Shown piece after piece: positions 1 to 7,146 of a stretch of 64,000 bases of DNA. Positions within the stretch are counted from its first letter, which is position 1. Every line of letters begins with the position of its first letter. The notes under the pieces are model-generated. The model saw only the letters and a list, made by a program, of their open reading frames with translations. It made no database searches and was not told the DNA's origin. Both the position numbers and the translations under genes were made by a program. This stretch comes from Xanthomarina maritima (lineage in GTDB: Bacteria > Bacteroidota > Bacteroidia > Flavobacteriales > Flavobacteriaceae): NCBI RefSeq assembly GCF_008084905.1, contig NZ_VSFC01000032.1:16132-80131 (forward strand), written 5' to 3'.

Positions 1-312
1 TGCGACTTGACTTTATTTTCTTGCAACTTCATTTAGAATTCTCTTGACTTAACTTTATATTCTTGCAACTTTGCTTTAGATTGGAGCGACTTCATTTTAA
101 ATTATAACATCCACATTTTATATTAGAGTTACTACTTTTTAAATTAATGCATCCGCATTTTAAATTCTCACGTCCGCAAGTATAAATGTTCTATCCGCAT
201 TAACAATTCTTGCGTCTGCATTTTAAATTCTCGCGTCCGCAAGTATAAATGTTCTATCCACTTTAACAAATCTCGCATCCGCTAAAACAATTCTTGCATC
301 CGAACTTATAAT
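1..312. repeat. 21-nt tandem repeat array, about 15 copies
   Basis: The whole stretch can be cut into consecutive 21-nt units without a single indel: 1-18 (cut by the window edge), 19-39, 40-60, and so on to 292-312. The consensus is TCTTGCATCCGC followed by ATTTTAAAT. Units diverge most at the left end. Units 166-228 and 229-291 also form a 63-nt higher-order repeat whose first 42 nt are nearly identical. All six frames meet stop codons, so it does not code as it stands. On the minus strand one frame gives heptads resembling I-x-x-A-D-A-R, but TAA recurs within them. There are no unique spacers, so it is not a CRISPR array. Confidence 0.9.
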
Positions 313-589
313 ACTTATATAAACTTTACGAAACAACACTAAAAACATTCATCTAATTAAAAGCAAAACGGAAAAAAAGCCTGTTGGCAACTCTGTATAT
401 AAAAAATGCTTTTTTTAGTGCTAAATCATAAGAAAATGAGTGCTTTACAAATAAAAAATCTATAACTTAAATTAATTTTCAATCATAAAAAATCTTATCT
501 TTAATAACTTTAAAATGGAATCCAGAAACCATTTTCAAAAACGGGGTGAAACCGAAAAACCATAAGAGTAGGATTTTAAATTAATTATT
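313..589. other. AT-rich intergenic region
   Basis: This stretch between the repeat array and the DUF4242 gene has no convincing reading frame or RNA gene. It must hold the promoter of the 590-862 gene, but I found no clear TTG-N19-TAnnTTTG pair. TAACTTTA near 505-512 is the nearest match to a -7 box and is weak. Confidence 0.5.
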
Positions 590-862
590 ATGCCTAAATA
601 TGTTATTGAGAGAGAAATTCCAGGAGCTGGAAGTTTAACAACTGAGCAATTAAAAGGAATAGCACAAACGTCTTGTGGTGTATTAAACAAAATGGGACCA
701 CAAATTCAATGGGTTCATAGTTATGTTACTACAGACAAGGTTTATTGTGTTTACAATGCTCCAAACGAAGAGATGATTAGAGAGCATGCATCTCAAGGTG
801 GATTTCCAGCAAATTCTGTATCTAAAGTATCAACTATTATAGACCCTACAACAGCTGAATAA
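590..862 (+). CDS. DUF4242 domain protein (SCO4226-like)
   Basis: A 90-residue soluble protein that is entirely a DUF4242 domain, a small ferredoxin-like alpha/beta fold. The start MPKYVIEREIPGAG and the later segment WVHSYVTTDKVYCVYNAPNEE are typical of the family. The Streptomyces member SCO4226 binds nickel; whether this one binds metal is unknown. There is no signal peptide or membrane segment, so it should be cytoplasmic. It stands alone: the repeat array lies upstream and the minus-strand cco locus downstream. A weak hairpin follows the stop. The family call is confident; the physiological role is not known. Confidence 0.85.
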   Translation: MPKYVIEREIPGAGSLTTEQLKGIAQTSCGVLNKMGPQIQWVHSYVTTDKVYCVYNAPNEEMIREHASQGGFPANSVSKVSTIIDPTTAE

Positions 863-868
863 ACAACT

Positions 869-890
869 GAATTTTCATACCTGAAAATTC
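869..890. terminator. weak hairpin between convergent genes
   Basis: GAATTTTCA, a four-base loop, then TGAAAATTC lies between the convergent stops of the DUF4242 gene and safE. The stem is AT-rich and has no long T tract, so termination here is only plausible. Confidence 0.35.
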
Positions 891-936
891 CTTGAATATA
901 TTAACTTAGTATTTCTGTGAAAATTTATAGCTGATT

Positions 937-1641
937 TTACATATCACAATCCATGTCGCCTTCAACCATTTCAACAACTGGAGCAGGAGAGAGGTAAGGT
1001 ATACCTAAACCCAAACCACGAATTATAAATAGTAATCCAATAATAACCACAAAAACAGGAATAGCTTTTTGTATGCGTTGCTTGATGGTTGCATTTAAAA
1101 ATTTACCTAAGTAAATAGCTGTAGTCATTAAAGGAATAGTACCCAAACCAAATAAAAACATATATAAACTTCCTTGAAATGCACTTGCTGAGGCTAAAGA
1201 TCCAAATACTGCCATATAAACCAAACCACAAGGTAAAAAGCCATTTAAAAAGCCAATGGTTAAAAAAGTATCTGCTGTTTTCTTTTTTAAAGCCTGGCCT
1301 AATGCAGATTTCACTTTAGAAATAACTTTATAAATAGGTTTAGAGAAGTTATATTTATTAAAGGTCTTTGTTGGTATTAAAACAATTAAAACCATTAAAA
1401 CACCTATTAAAATTGATAATTGTTGCTGAACCCCAAAAATATATAAGCTTTTACCAACTAACCCAAAAACAAGACCTATTAAGCTATAAGCTAACAGTCT
1501 TCCAAAATGATAGGTAACTATTTGAATAATTCTCTTAAATGAGTGACTTCTGTCTACAGGAAGCATAAATGCTATAGGTCCACACATGCCAATACAATGA
1601 AAACTACCCAGAAGACCTAGTATAATAGCAGACCAAAGCAT
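937..1641 (-). CDS. SafE/UreH-type membrane protein of the cbb3 oxidase locus
   Basis: A 234-residue integral membrane protein with about six hydrophobic segments. The opening G-S-F-H-C-I-G-M-C-G-P-I is the hallmark of the sulfite exporter TauE/SafE, UreH_2 family (DsbD-related). Members of this family are often the last gene of cco operons in Bacteroidota and Proteobacteria, where a role in copper or cofactor handling for cbb3 oxidase maturation is suspected but not settled. Its start codon overlaps the ccoH stop by one base, so it is probably translationally coupled. The two cysteines in the first helix could bind metal. The name sulfite exporter should not be taken literally. Confidence 0.8.
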   Translation of the reverse strand: MLWSAIILGLLGSFHCIGMCGPIAFMLPVDRSHSFKRIIQIVTYHFGRLLAYSLIGLVFGLVGKSLYIFGVQQQLSILIGVLMVLIVLIPTKTFNKYNFSKPIYKVISKVKSALGQALKKKTADTFLTIGFLNGFLPCGLVYMAVFGSLASASAFQGSLYMFLFGLGTIPLMTTAIYLGKFLNATIKQRIQKAIPVFVVIIGLLFIIRGLGLGIPYLSPAPVVEMVEGDMDCDM

Positions 1642-2087
1642 TAATACATAATTTCTTTTTTATACAAATAAGGAGTGTCTTTATATTGCCAATCAATTTT
1701 CAGGTTCCATCGACCATTCAACAATCGATTTTCAGGTATGAGCAAAGTATTTTCAGACAAGGTAATTGGCATTTCGAAATCTAATTTTTTATTAGAAGTT
1801 CTATAAAGATATACTGTTCCTGTAATTTTTTGTACATCTAAATTTTCAGGAAAAAGGATTAACAGTCCATCTTCAGTTTTCTTCCAGCTAATGTTTTCAG
1901 ATAATTTATTAGAATTATTTTCTTTATCTATTTCTTCTTGAAAGCCTAATTCTGCTTGGTAATATTCTTCTATAACTAAATCATGATCGTATTTACTGTC
2001 TGTATTCATTTTAATAATAAAATACATGATAAAGCTTATAAAACATATAAAAGCTATTACAATTCCTGTTCCCCAATTAATTTTCAT
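1641..2087 (-). CDS. ccoH: FixH/CcoH-type cbb3 oxidase assembly protein
   Basis: A 148-residue protein with a single N-terminal membrane segment (about residues 9-27) and a C-terminal extracytoplasmic beta-rich domain of the FixH family. Family members are needed for stable assembly of cbb3 oxidase and interact with it in the membrane. It sits between ccoG (11-nt gap) and safE (1-nt overlap), the conserved order in this phylum. Sequence similarity within FixH is low, so the call rests on length, topology and position together. Confidence 0.8.
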   Translation of the reverse strand: MKINWGTGIVIAFICFISFIMYFIIKMNTDSKYDHDLVIEEYYQAELGFQEEIDKENNSNKLSENISWKKTEDGLLILFPENLDVQKITGTVYLYRTSNKKLDFEMPITLSENTLLIPENRLLNGRWNLKIDWQYKDTPYLYKKEIMY

Positions 2088-2098
2088 GGCTTTGATTT

Positions 2099-3523
2099 TT
2101 AATGATAACTTCTAGGTCCTAAAAAGTTAACGGTTGTAGTTTCTATTAATTCATCTCCACTATAAACTTCAATCATTAATTTATTTTTATCTCCTTTTAA
2201 TTCATTTTTGTTAATTTCAATAAACAGTGTACCTTCTGCTAAACCCTGTTCTGGAACATTAAAACTATCTAATGTAGATACAAGTATAACTTTACCTTTA
2301 TATTTTCTAAGCTTAAAACTAACATTTTCAATATTTTTGGTAGTCTTATTTATCAATTTATAGGTGAATACGTTACTAATAATATCGCCTTCTTTGTGTT
2401 CGTATAGCTGTCCAGGTAATCTTAAAACAGTAGCTTCTAAATCATTTCTTAACGCTAACATTCCAAAAAGAACACCAGTTAAAATAATTAGAACAGCTAT
2501 ATAACCTTTCATTCTAGCTGTAAGTTTAAACTTTTCTTTATTTTCAATTTCAGCTTCACTAGCATATCTAATTAACCCTTTAGGAAGATTAATGCTTTCC
2601 ATAATATGGTCGCATTCGTCTATACATGCAGTACAGTTTACACACTCTAATTGTGTTCCATTTCTAATATCAATTCCTGTTGGGCACACATGCACACACT
2701 GTAAGCAATCAATACAATCTCCATGCCCTAAGGCTTCACGATTTTCATTTTTTCTGAATTTCTTTCTACCATTTTCACCTTCACCTCTTTTATGATCGTA
2801 AGCAACTACAATAGATTTGTTATCTAGAAGCACACCTTGCAATCTGCCATAAGGACAAGCAATAATACAAACCTGTTCTCTAAACCAAGCAAATACAAAA
2901 TAGAAAACAGCTGTAAATATTAATAAAGGAAATAAAGTGCCAGTATGCTCTAATGGACCATCTGTAATATATTGAATAAGTTTATCACTACCTATTAAGT
3001 AAGCTAAAAAGACATTAGCAATTATAAAAGAAATAAGTAAAAATATAAACCATTTTAAACTACGCTTTCTAATTTTTTCTGCATTCCATTCTTGTTTATC
3101 TAGTTTGCGTTGTTTGTTTCTATCTCCATCAATCCAATATTCAATGCGTCTAAATACCATTTCTAAAAAAATGGTTTGAGGACAAATCCATCCACAGAAA
3201 ATTCTACCAAAACTAACTGTAAATAAGGCAATAAAAATGACACCAATTATCATGGATACCACAAACAAGTGAAAGTCTTGTGGCCAAAAAGGAAATCCGA
3301 ATATATTAAAACGTCTTTCTAATATATTGAACATTAAAAATTGATTGCCATTAATTTTAATAAATGGCGAAGCAATAAAAAAGGCTAATAAGAAATAACT
3401 AACTATTTTACGGTATTCGTAAAATCTACCATTGGGTTTTTTGGGATATACCCATGCACGTTTTCCATCTTCCGTTAACGTGCCAATGGAGTCTCTAAAT
3501 GATTCGTTTTCTGGGCTTTCCAT
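2099..3523 (-). CDS. ccoG: cytochrome c oxidase accessory protein CcoG
   Basis: A 474-residue polyferredoxin-like membrane protein with about five transmembrane segments. It has an N-terminal CGWICPQ motif and two ferredoxin-type 4Fe-4S motifs near residues 270-300 (C-I-D-C-L-Q-C-V-H-V-C-P and C-V-N-C-T-A-C-I-D-E-C-D). A C-terminal immunoglobulin-like periplasmic domain follows. CcoG (RdxA/FixG) has been reported to act as a cupric reductase supplying Cu(I) during cbb3 maturation. It is separated from ccoP by 90 nt holding a large inverted repeat, so it may be expressed at a different level from the structural subunits. Confidence 0.95.
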   Translation of the reverse strand: MESPENESFRDSIGTLTEDGKRAWVYPKKPNGRFYEYRKIVSYFLLAFFIASPFIKINGNQFLMFNILERRFNIFGFPFWPQDFHLFVVSMIIGVIFIALFTVSFGRIFCGWICPQTIFLEMVFRRIEYWIDGDRNKQRKLDKQEWNAEKIRKRSLKWFIFLLISFIIANVFLAYLIGSDKLIQYITDGPLEHTGTLFPLLIFTAVFYFVFAWFREQVCIIACPYGRLQGVLLDNKSIVVAYDHKRGEGENGRKKFRKNENREALGHGDCIDCLQCVHVCPTGIDIRNGTQLECVNCTACIDECDHIMESINLPKGLIRYASEAEIENKEKFKLTARMKGYIAVLIILTGVLFGMLALRNDLEATVLRLPGQLYEHKEGDIISNVFTYKLINKTTKNIENVSFKLRKYKGKVILVSTLDSFNVPEQGLAEGTLFIEINKNELKGDKNKLMIEVYSGDELIETTTVNFLGPRSYH

Positions 3524-3540
3524 AACTTTAGATTAAAAGG

Positions 3541-3590
3541 ATCAAGAATTAAGATGAATTAGGTTGGAAGATGTGGTCTTAATTCTTGAT
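3541..3590 (-). promoter_or_regulatory. inverted repeat in the ccoP-ccoG gap
   Basis: Perfect 14-bp arms, ATCAAGAATTAAGA at 3541-3554 and TCTTAATTCTTGAT at 3577-3590, enclose a 22-nt loop in the only sizeable gap inside the ccoS-to-safE operon. There is no adjoining long T tract on the coding strand, so it is more likely an mRNA processing or stability element, or a partial attenuator, than a full terminator. Confidence 0.55.
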
Positions 3591-3613
3591 TCTAGTTTTT
3601 GTAATCTTAATTT

Positions 3614-4489
3614 TTATTCTTGCCAAACATCACCTTCTGCTTCTTTTGGTTTAGCAGGAGTAGTACCTTGAAATTGTAAAAGATAACTTGATACTTGAGC
3701 AATTTCTGATGGTTTTAAACTTTGTTTCCAAGCTATCATACCTTTACCATCTCGACCACCTTCAGAAATTGTTTTAAAGACATTCTTTATACCTCCTCCA
3801 AGAATCCAATATTCGTCAGTTAAGTTTGGTCCAATTCCACCTCCACCATCTGACATATGACAAGCAACACAGTTTGCTTCAAAAATAGCTTTACCATTAC
3901 TTAAATCAGAAGCACTAGTTAGTAGCTCAACAGTATTAAAGTCAACTAAGTCTTTTGCAGTTTTTTTGTATTCTTCTATGGCAATTTTTGCTTCAACATA
4001 TTCAGTCTCTAACTCATCATATTGGTTTTCACCATTGAAAACATGATATCTTACTAAATAAATAACTCCAAAAATAATAGAAGCATAAAAAGCATATAAC
4101 CACCAAGGTGGTAAATCATTATCTAATTCTCGAATGCCATCATAATTATGATCTAATATAATTTCATGTTCTTCTTTGATAGGTTTTTGCCCTAATGATT
4201 TTTTATAGGTATTTTGTATCCATGCAATAAATTTTGGAGTTTTAGTTTCTATAGCATCATATCTAGTTTTACTTTCTTCGTCTAAGCTTTGGTATAAAAT
4301 ATTCTCTAAAGAACTCACAATAGCTTCAATAGCAATAATTACAAAGAGAATCAATACCAAGAATAAAAGAACCATTGGATACTCTATGAAAGCTGGTTTT
4401 TCTCCTGATTCTACGAAGTATTCTACTAGTCCGAAAATGATAAAGAATACAAGAGGTACTCTTATCCATGATGGGATTAAATGTCTCAT
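3614..4489 (-). CDS. ccoP: cbb3 oxidase cytochrome c subunit CcoP, single haem
   Basis: A 291-residue membrane-anchored cytochrome c. Two N-terminal hydrophobic segments precede the FixP N-terminal motif D-H-N-Y-D-G-I-R-E-L-D-N-D-L-P-P-W-W, which runs into a further transmembrane helix. A cytochrome c domain follows with one haem-binding motif, CVACH, near residue 208. Proteobacterial CcoP normally carries two haem c groups; I see only one CxxCH here. The protein delivers electrons to the CcoO/CcoN core. Its start overlaps the ccoQ stop by 4 nt (ATGA). The call is confident from motif and operon position. Confidence 0.93.
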   Translation of the reverse strand: MRHLIPSWIRVPLVFFIIFGLVEYFVESGEKPAFIEYPMVLLFLVLILFVIIAIEAIVSSLENILYQSLDEESKTRYDAIETKTPKFIAWIQNTYKKSLGQKPIKEEHEIILDHNYDGIRELDNDLPPWWLYAFYASIIFGVIYLVRYHVFNGENQYDELETEYVEAKIAIEEYKKTAKDLVDFNTVELLTSASDLSNGKAIFEANCVACHMSDGGGGIGPNLTDEYWILGGGIKNVFKTISEGGRDGKGMIAWKQSLKPSEIAQVSSYLLQFQGTTPAKPKEAEGDVWQE

Positions 4490-4671
4490 AATAAATTTTC
4501 TTTTTGGTTATCTAATGGTATGTTGCTCACTTCTTTTATATAGTCTTTTTTAGCAGTTATAACCCACCAAAATAAAACAACAAAGAAGATGAAAAATATA
4601 AGTAAGGAAATGATTGGGAATATTTCTATGCCTGCAATACTATCCATATGGTTTTTTACAAATTTTAACAT
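4486..4671 (-). CDS. ccoQ: CcoQ/FixQ-type cbb3 oxidase subunit
   Basis: A 61-residue protein with one transmembrane helix (about residues 18-38) followed by a short charged cytoplasmic tail, the usual form of CcoQ. It lies between ccoNO (6-nt gap) and ccoP (4-nt overlap), the canonical place. CcoQ stabilises the oxidase complex, particularly the CcoP contact. Sequence similarity in such small proteins is weak, so the assignment depends on size, topology and position. Confidence 0.85.
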   Translation of the reverse strand: MLKFVKNHMDSIAGIEIFPIISLLIFFIFFVVLFWWVITAKKDYIKEVSNIPLDNQKENLL

Positions 4672-4677
4672 AGCTTA

Positions 4678-6867
4678 TTAATTTTGAGTGGATGAATCTT
4701 CTAAATCTGTTGCTTTTATATCTGTACCTATTCTCTGTAAATAAGCAATCATAGCTACAATTTCACGATTACGCATTTCAATAAAATCTGCTCCACCAGC
4801 TTGTTTGTCTGCTTCATATGTTTCAGCAAAATCAGGATCAGCATATAGGTTTTTCTCTATTTGAGTTCCTTGATCTAGCATATGTTGTTGCGCATTAGCT
4901 ATGTCTTCTTCTGTATATGGTACACCTAATTTTACCATAGTTTTCATTTTAGCTTCAGTATCAGATTTGTCTAATTCGTTTCTTACTAACCATTGATAGG
5001 CTGGCATAATGGAACCAGAAGATGTACTTTGTGGATCGTACATATGATTTAAATGCCAGTTATCTGAATATTTTCCACCTACACGATGTAAATCTGGTCC
5101 AGTACGTTTAGATCCCCAAAGGAATGGATGATCGTAAACATATTCTCCTGCTTTAGAGTATTCTCCATAGCGTTCTACTTCACTTCTAAACGGACGAACC
5201 ATTTGAGAGTGACATCCAACACAACCTTCACGAATATAAATATCTCTACCTTCTAATTCTAAAGGTGTATATGGTTTTACACTTGTTATAGTTGGAATAT
5301 TAGATTTCACCATAATAGTTGGAACTATTTGTACAATTCCACCAATTAAGATAGCAATGGTAGCATAGATTGTAAGTTTTATTGGCTTACGTTCAATCCA
5401 AGTATGCCATCCTTCTCCAGCAACACGTTTTTTAGAAACATTTTGTAGAGCAGCAGCTTCAGCTAATTCATCAGTAACAACACTTCCTTTTCTAATAGTT
5501 ACAATTACGTTGTAGACCATTATTAGCATACCTGTTAAGAATAAGGTTCCACCAATGGCACGCATCCAATACATTGGCATAATTTCAGTAACAGTTTCTA
5601 AAAAGTTTCCATAAACTAAAGTTCCGTCTGGATTGAATTGTTTCCACATACTTGCTTGAGTAAATCCAGCAACATACATTGGTAAGGCATAAATAATAAT
5701 CCCTAAGGTACCAATCCAAAAATGTAGGTTGGCTAAACCTATAGAGTATAATTTTGTTTTAAATAGTTTTGGTACTAAGTAATAAATCATACCAAAGGTT
5801 AAGAATCCGTTCCAAGCTAAAGCACCTACGTGAACGTGAGCAATAATCCAATCGGTAAAGTGACCAATAGCATTCACATTTTTAAGTGATAACATAGGTC
5901 CTTCAAAAGTTGCCATACCATAACCAGTGATAGCTACAACCATGAATTTCAAAACAGGATCTGTACGGACTTTATCCCAAGCACCACGAAGGGTTAATAG
6001 TCCGTTTATCATTCCTCCCCATGAAGGCATCAACAACATGACTGAAAATGCAACACCAAGATTTTGAGCCCATTCTGGTAAAGCAGTATATAATAAATGG
6101 TGAGGTCCAGCCCAAATGTAAATAAAGATTAAAGACCAGAAGTGAACTATAGAAAGTCTATATGAATAAACAGGTCTGTTGGCTGCTTTTGGTACAAAAT
6201 AATACATTAACCCTAAGAAAGGAGTTGTTAAGAAAAAGGCAACAGCATTATGTCCATACCACCATTGAACCAAAGCATCTTGAACTCCTGCATAAACAGA
6301 ATAACTTTTTAATCCGCTTACAGGAAGCTCTAAACTATTAAAAATATGAAGTACAGCCACAGTAACAAAGGTTGCAATGTAGAACCAGATGGCAACATAT
6401 AAATGTCGTTGTCTTCTTTTAATCATGGTTCCAATTAAATTGGCTCCAAATACCACCCAAATAACAGCAATAGCAATATCAAAAGGCCATTCTAATTCTG
6501 CATATTCTTTAGATGTTGTATAACCTAAAGGTAAGGTAATAGCAGCTCCAACAATTATTAATTGCCAACCCCAGAAATTAATTTTACTTAAGGAGTCGTT
6601 AAACATTCTAGCTTTAAGTAAACGCTGTGTTGAGTAATAAACACCTGCAAAAATGGCGTTCCCTACAAAGGCAAAAATTACTGCATTTGTATGTAAAGGT
6701 CTTAAGCGACCAAAACTTAACCAAGAAATGCCATCGGTTAGGTTAGGGAATAAAAACATAAATGCTAGTAATAATCCTACTAACATTCCTACAACTCCCC
6801 AAAGCATAGTAGCGTAAAGGAAATTTTTTACGATTTTATTATCGTAGTAAAACTGTTGTACTTCCAT
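4678..6867 (-). CDS. ccoNO: fused cbb3 cytochrome c oxidase subunits I and II (CcoN-CcoO)
   Basis: A 729-residue fusion. Residues 1 to about 480 are the haem-copper oxidase catalytic subunit with about 12-14 transmembrane helices and the haem and CuB histidines (for example H-N-A-V-A-F-F and H-V-H-V-G-A-L). The rest is CcoO, a membrane-anchored cytochrome c with [12 protein letters not shown] near residue 549 and the distal segment S-I-M-P-A-Y-Q-W-L. It is the proton-pumping terminal oxidase core used at low oxygen. In Proteobacteria these are two genes; the single-chain form is common in Bacteroidota. It is followed by ccoQ after 6 nt. Confidence 0.97.
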   Translation of the reverse strand: MEVQQFYYDNKIVKNFLYATMLWGVVGMLVGLLLAFMFLFPNLTDGISWLSFGRLRPLHTNAVIFAFVGNAIFAGVYYSTQRLLKARMFNDSLSKINFWGWQLIIVGAAITLPLGYTTSKEYAELEWPFDIAIAVIWVVFGANLIGTMIKRRQRHLYVAIWFYIATFVTVAVLHIFNSLELPVSGLKSYSVYAGVQDALVQWWYGHNAVAFFLTTPFLGLMYYFVPKAANRPVYSYRLSIVHFWSLIFIYIWAGPHHLLYTALPEWAQNLGVAFSVMLLMPSWGGMINGLLTLRGAWDKVRTDPVLKFMVVAITGYGMATFEGPMLSLKNVNAIGHFTDWIIAHVHVGALAWNGFLTFGMIYYLVPKLFKTKLYSIGLANLHFWIGTLGIIIYALPMYVAGFTQASMWKQFNPDGTLVYGNFLETVTEIMPMYWMRAIGGTLFLTGMLIMVYNVIVTIRKGSVVTDELAEAAALQNVSKKRVAGEGWHTWIERKPIKLTIYATIAILIGGIVQIVPTIMVKSNIPTITSVKPYTPLELEGRDIYIREGCVGCHSQMVRPFRSEVERYGEYSKAGEYVYDHPFLWGSKRTGPDLHRVGGKYSDNWHLNHMYDPQSTSSGSIMPAYQWLVRNELDKSDTEAKMKTMVKLGVPYTEEDIANAQQHMLDQGTQIEKNLYADPDFAETYEADKQAGGADFIEMRNREIVAMIAYLQRIGTDIKATDLEDSSTQN

Positions 6868-6873
6868 AATAGT

Positions 6874-7065
6874 TTAATTAGTCTTTTTTGGTTTTTTATT
6901 TGTTGTTTTAGTTTGTTCTTTTACTAGTTCATCTTCAAAAAGCATTCTTACTGAAGGAGTGTAACCATCATCAAACTGTCCACTTCTTACAGCAACTATA
7001 AATGCAACAAAAAACAGAACAGCAACTATAATGCTGATACTTAATAAGATGTAAATAACACTCAT
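6874..7065 (-). CDS. ccoS: cbb3 oxidase assembly protein CcoS
   Basis: A 63-residue protein with an N-terminal transmembrane helix and the family signature around F-D-D-G-Y-T-P-S-V-R-M-L-F-E-D-E. CcoS is required for incorporation of haem and copper cofactors into the oxidase. It is the first gene of the ccoS-to-safE operon: upstream lie an exact TAATTTTG -7 box and an Fnr-like palindrome. A 6-nt gap separates it from ccoNO. Confidence 0.92.
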   Translation of the reverse strand: MSVIYILLSISIIVAVLFFVAFIVAVRSGQFDDGYTPSVRMLFEDELVKEQTKTTNKKPKKTN

Positions 7066-7085
7066 ACCTAACTGAAGTTAAGATT

Positions 7086-7093
7086 CAAAATTA
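7086..7093 (-). promoter_or_regulatory. -7 box of the ccoS operon
   Basis: On the minus strand this reads TAATTTTG, an exact match to the Bacteroidota TAnnTTTG element, 20 bp upstream of the ccoS start. No TTG is found 19 nt further upstream; the Fnr-like palindrome abuts that position instead, as expected of an activator-dependent promoter. Confidence 0.65.
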
Positions 7094-7115
7094 CATTCAT
7101 CATGGTTTTTAAAAC

Positions 7116-7129
7116 ATGATAATTGTCAT
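7116..7129. promoter_or_regulatory. Fnr-like operator upstream of ccoS
   Basis: ATGATAATTGTCAT is a 14-bp palindrome with the TGA-N6-TCA core of Fnr boxes. Its centre is 36.5 bp from the 3' end of the ccoS -7 box, so it should sit near -41.5 relative to transcription start, the class II activator position. The same 14 bases recur at 9582-9595. Confidence 0.75.
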
Positions 7130-7146
7130 ATTCGTTTTATTTGTAA

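Noticed and set aside
1-312. Possible CRISPR array
   Set aside because: Units are contiguous 21-mers with no unique spacers between them, and no cas genes are present.
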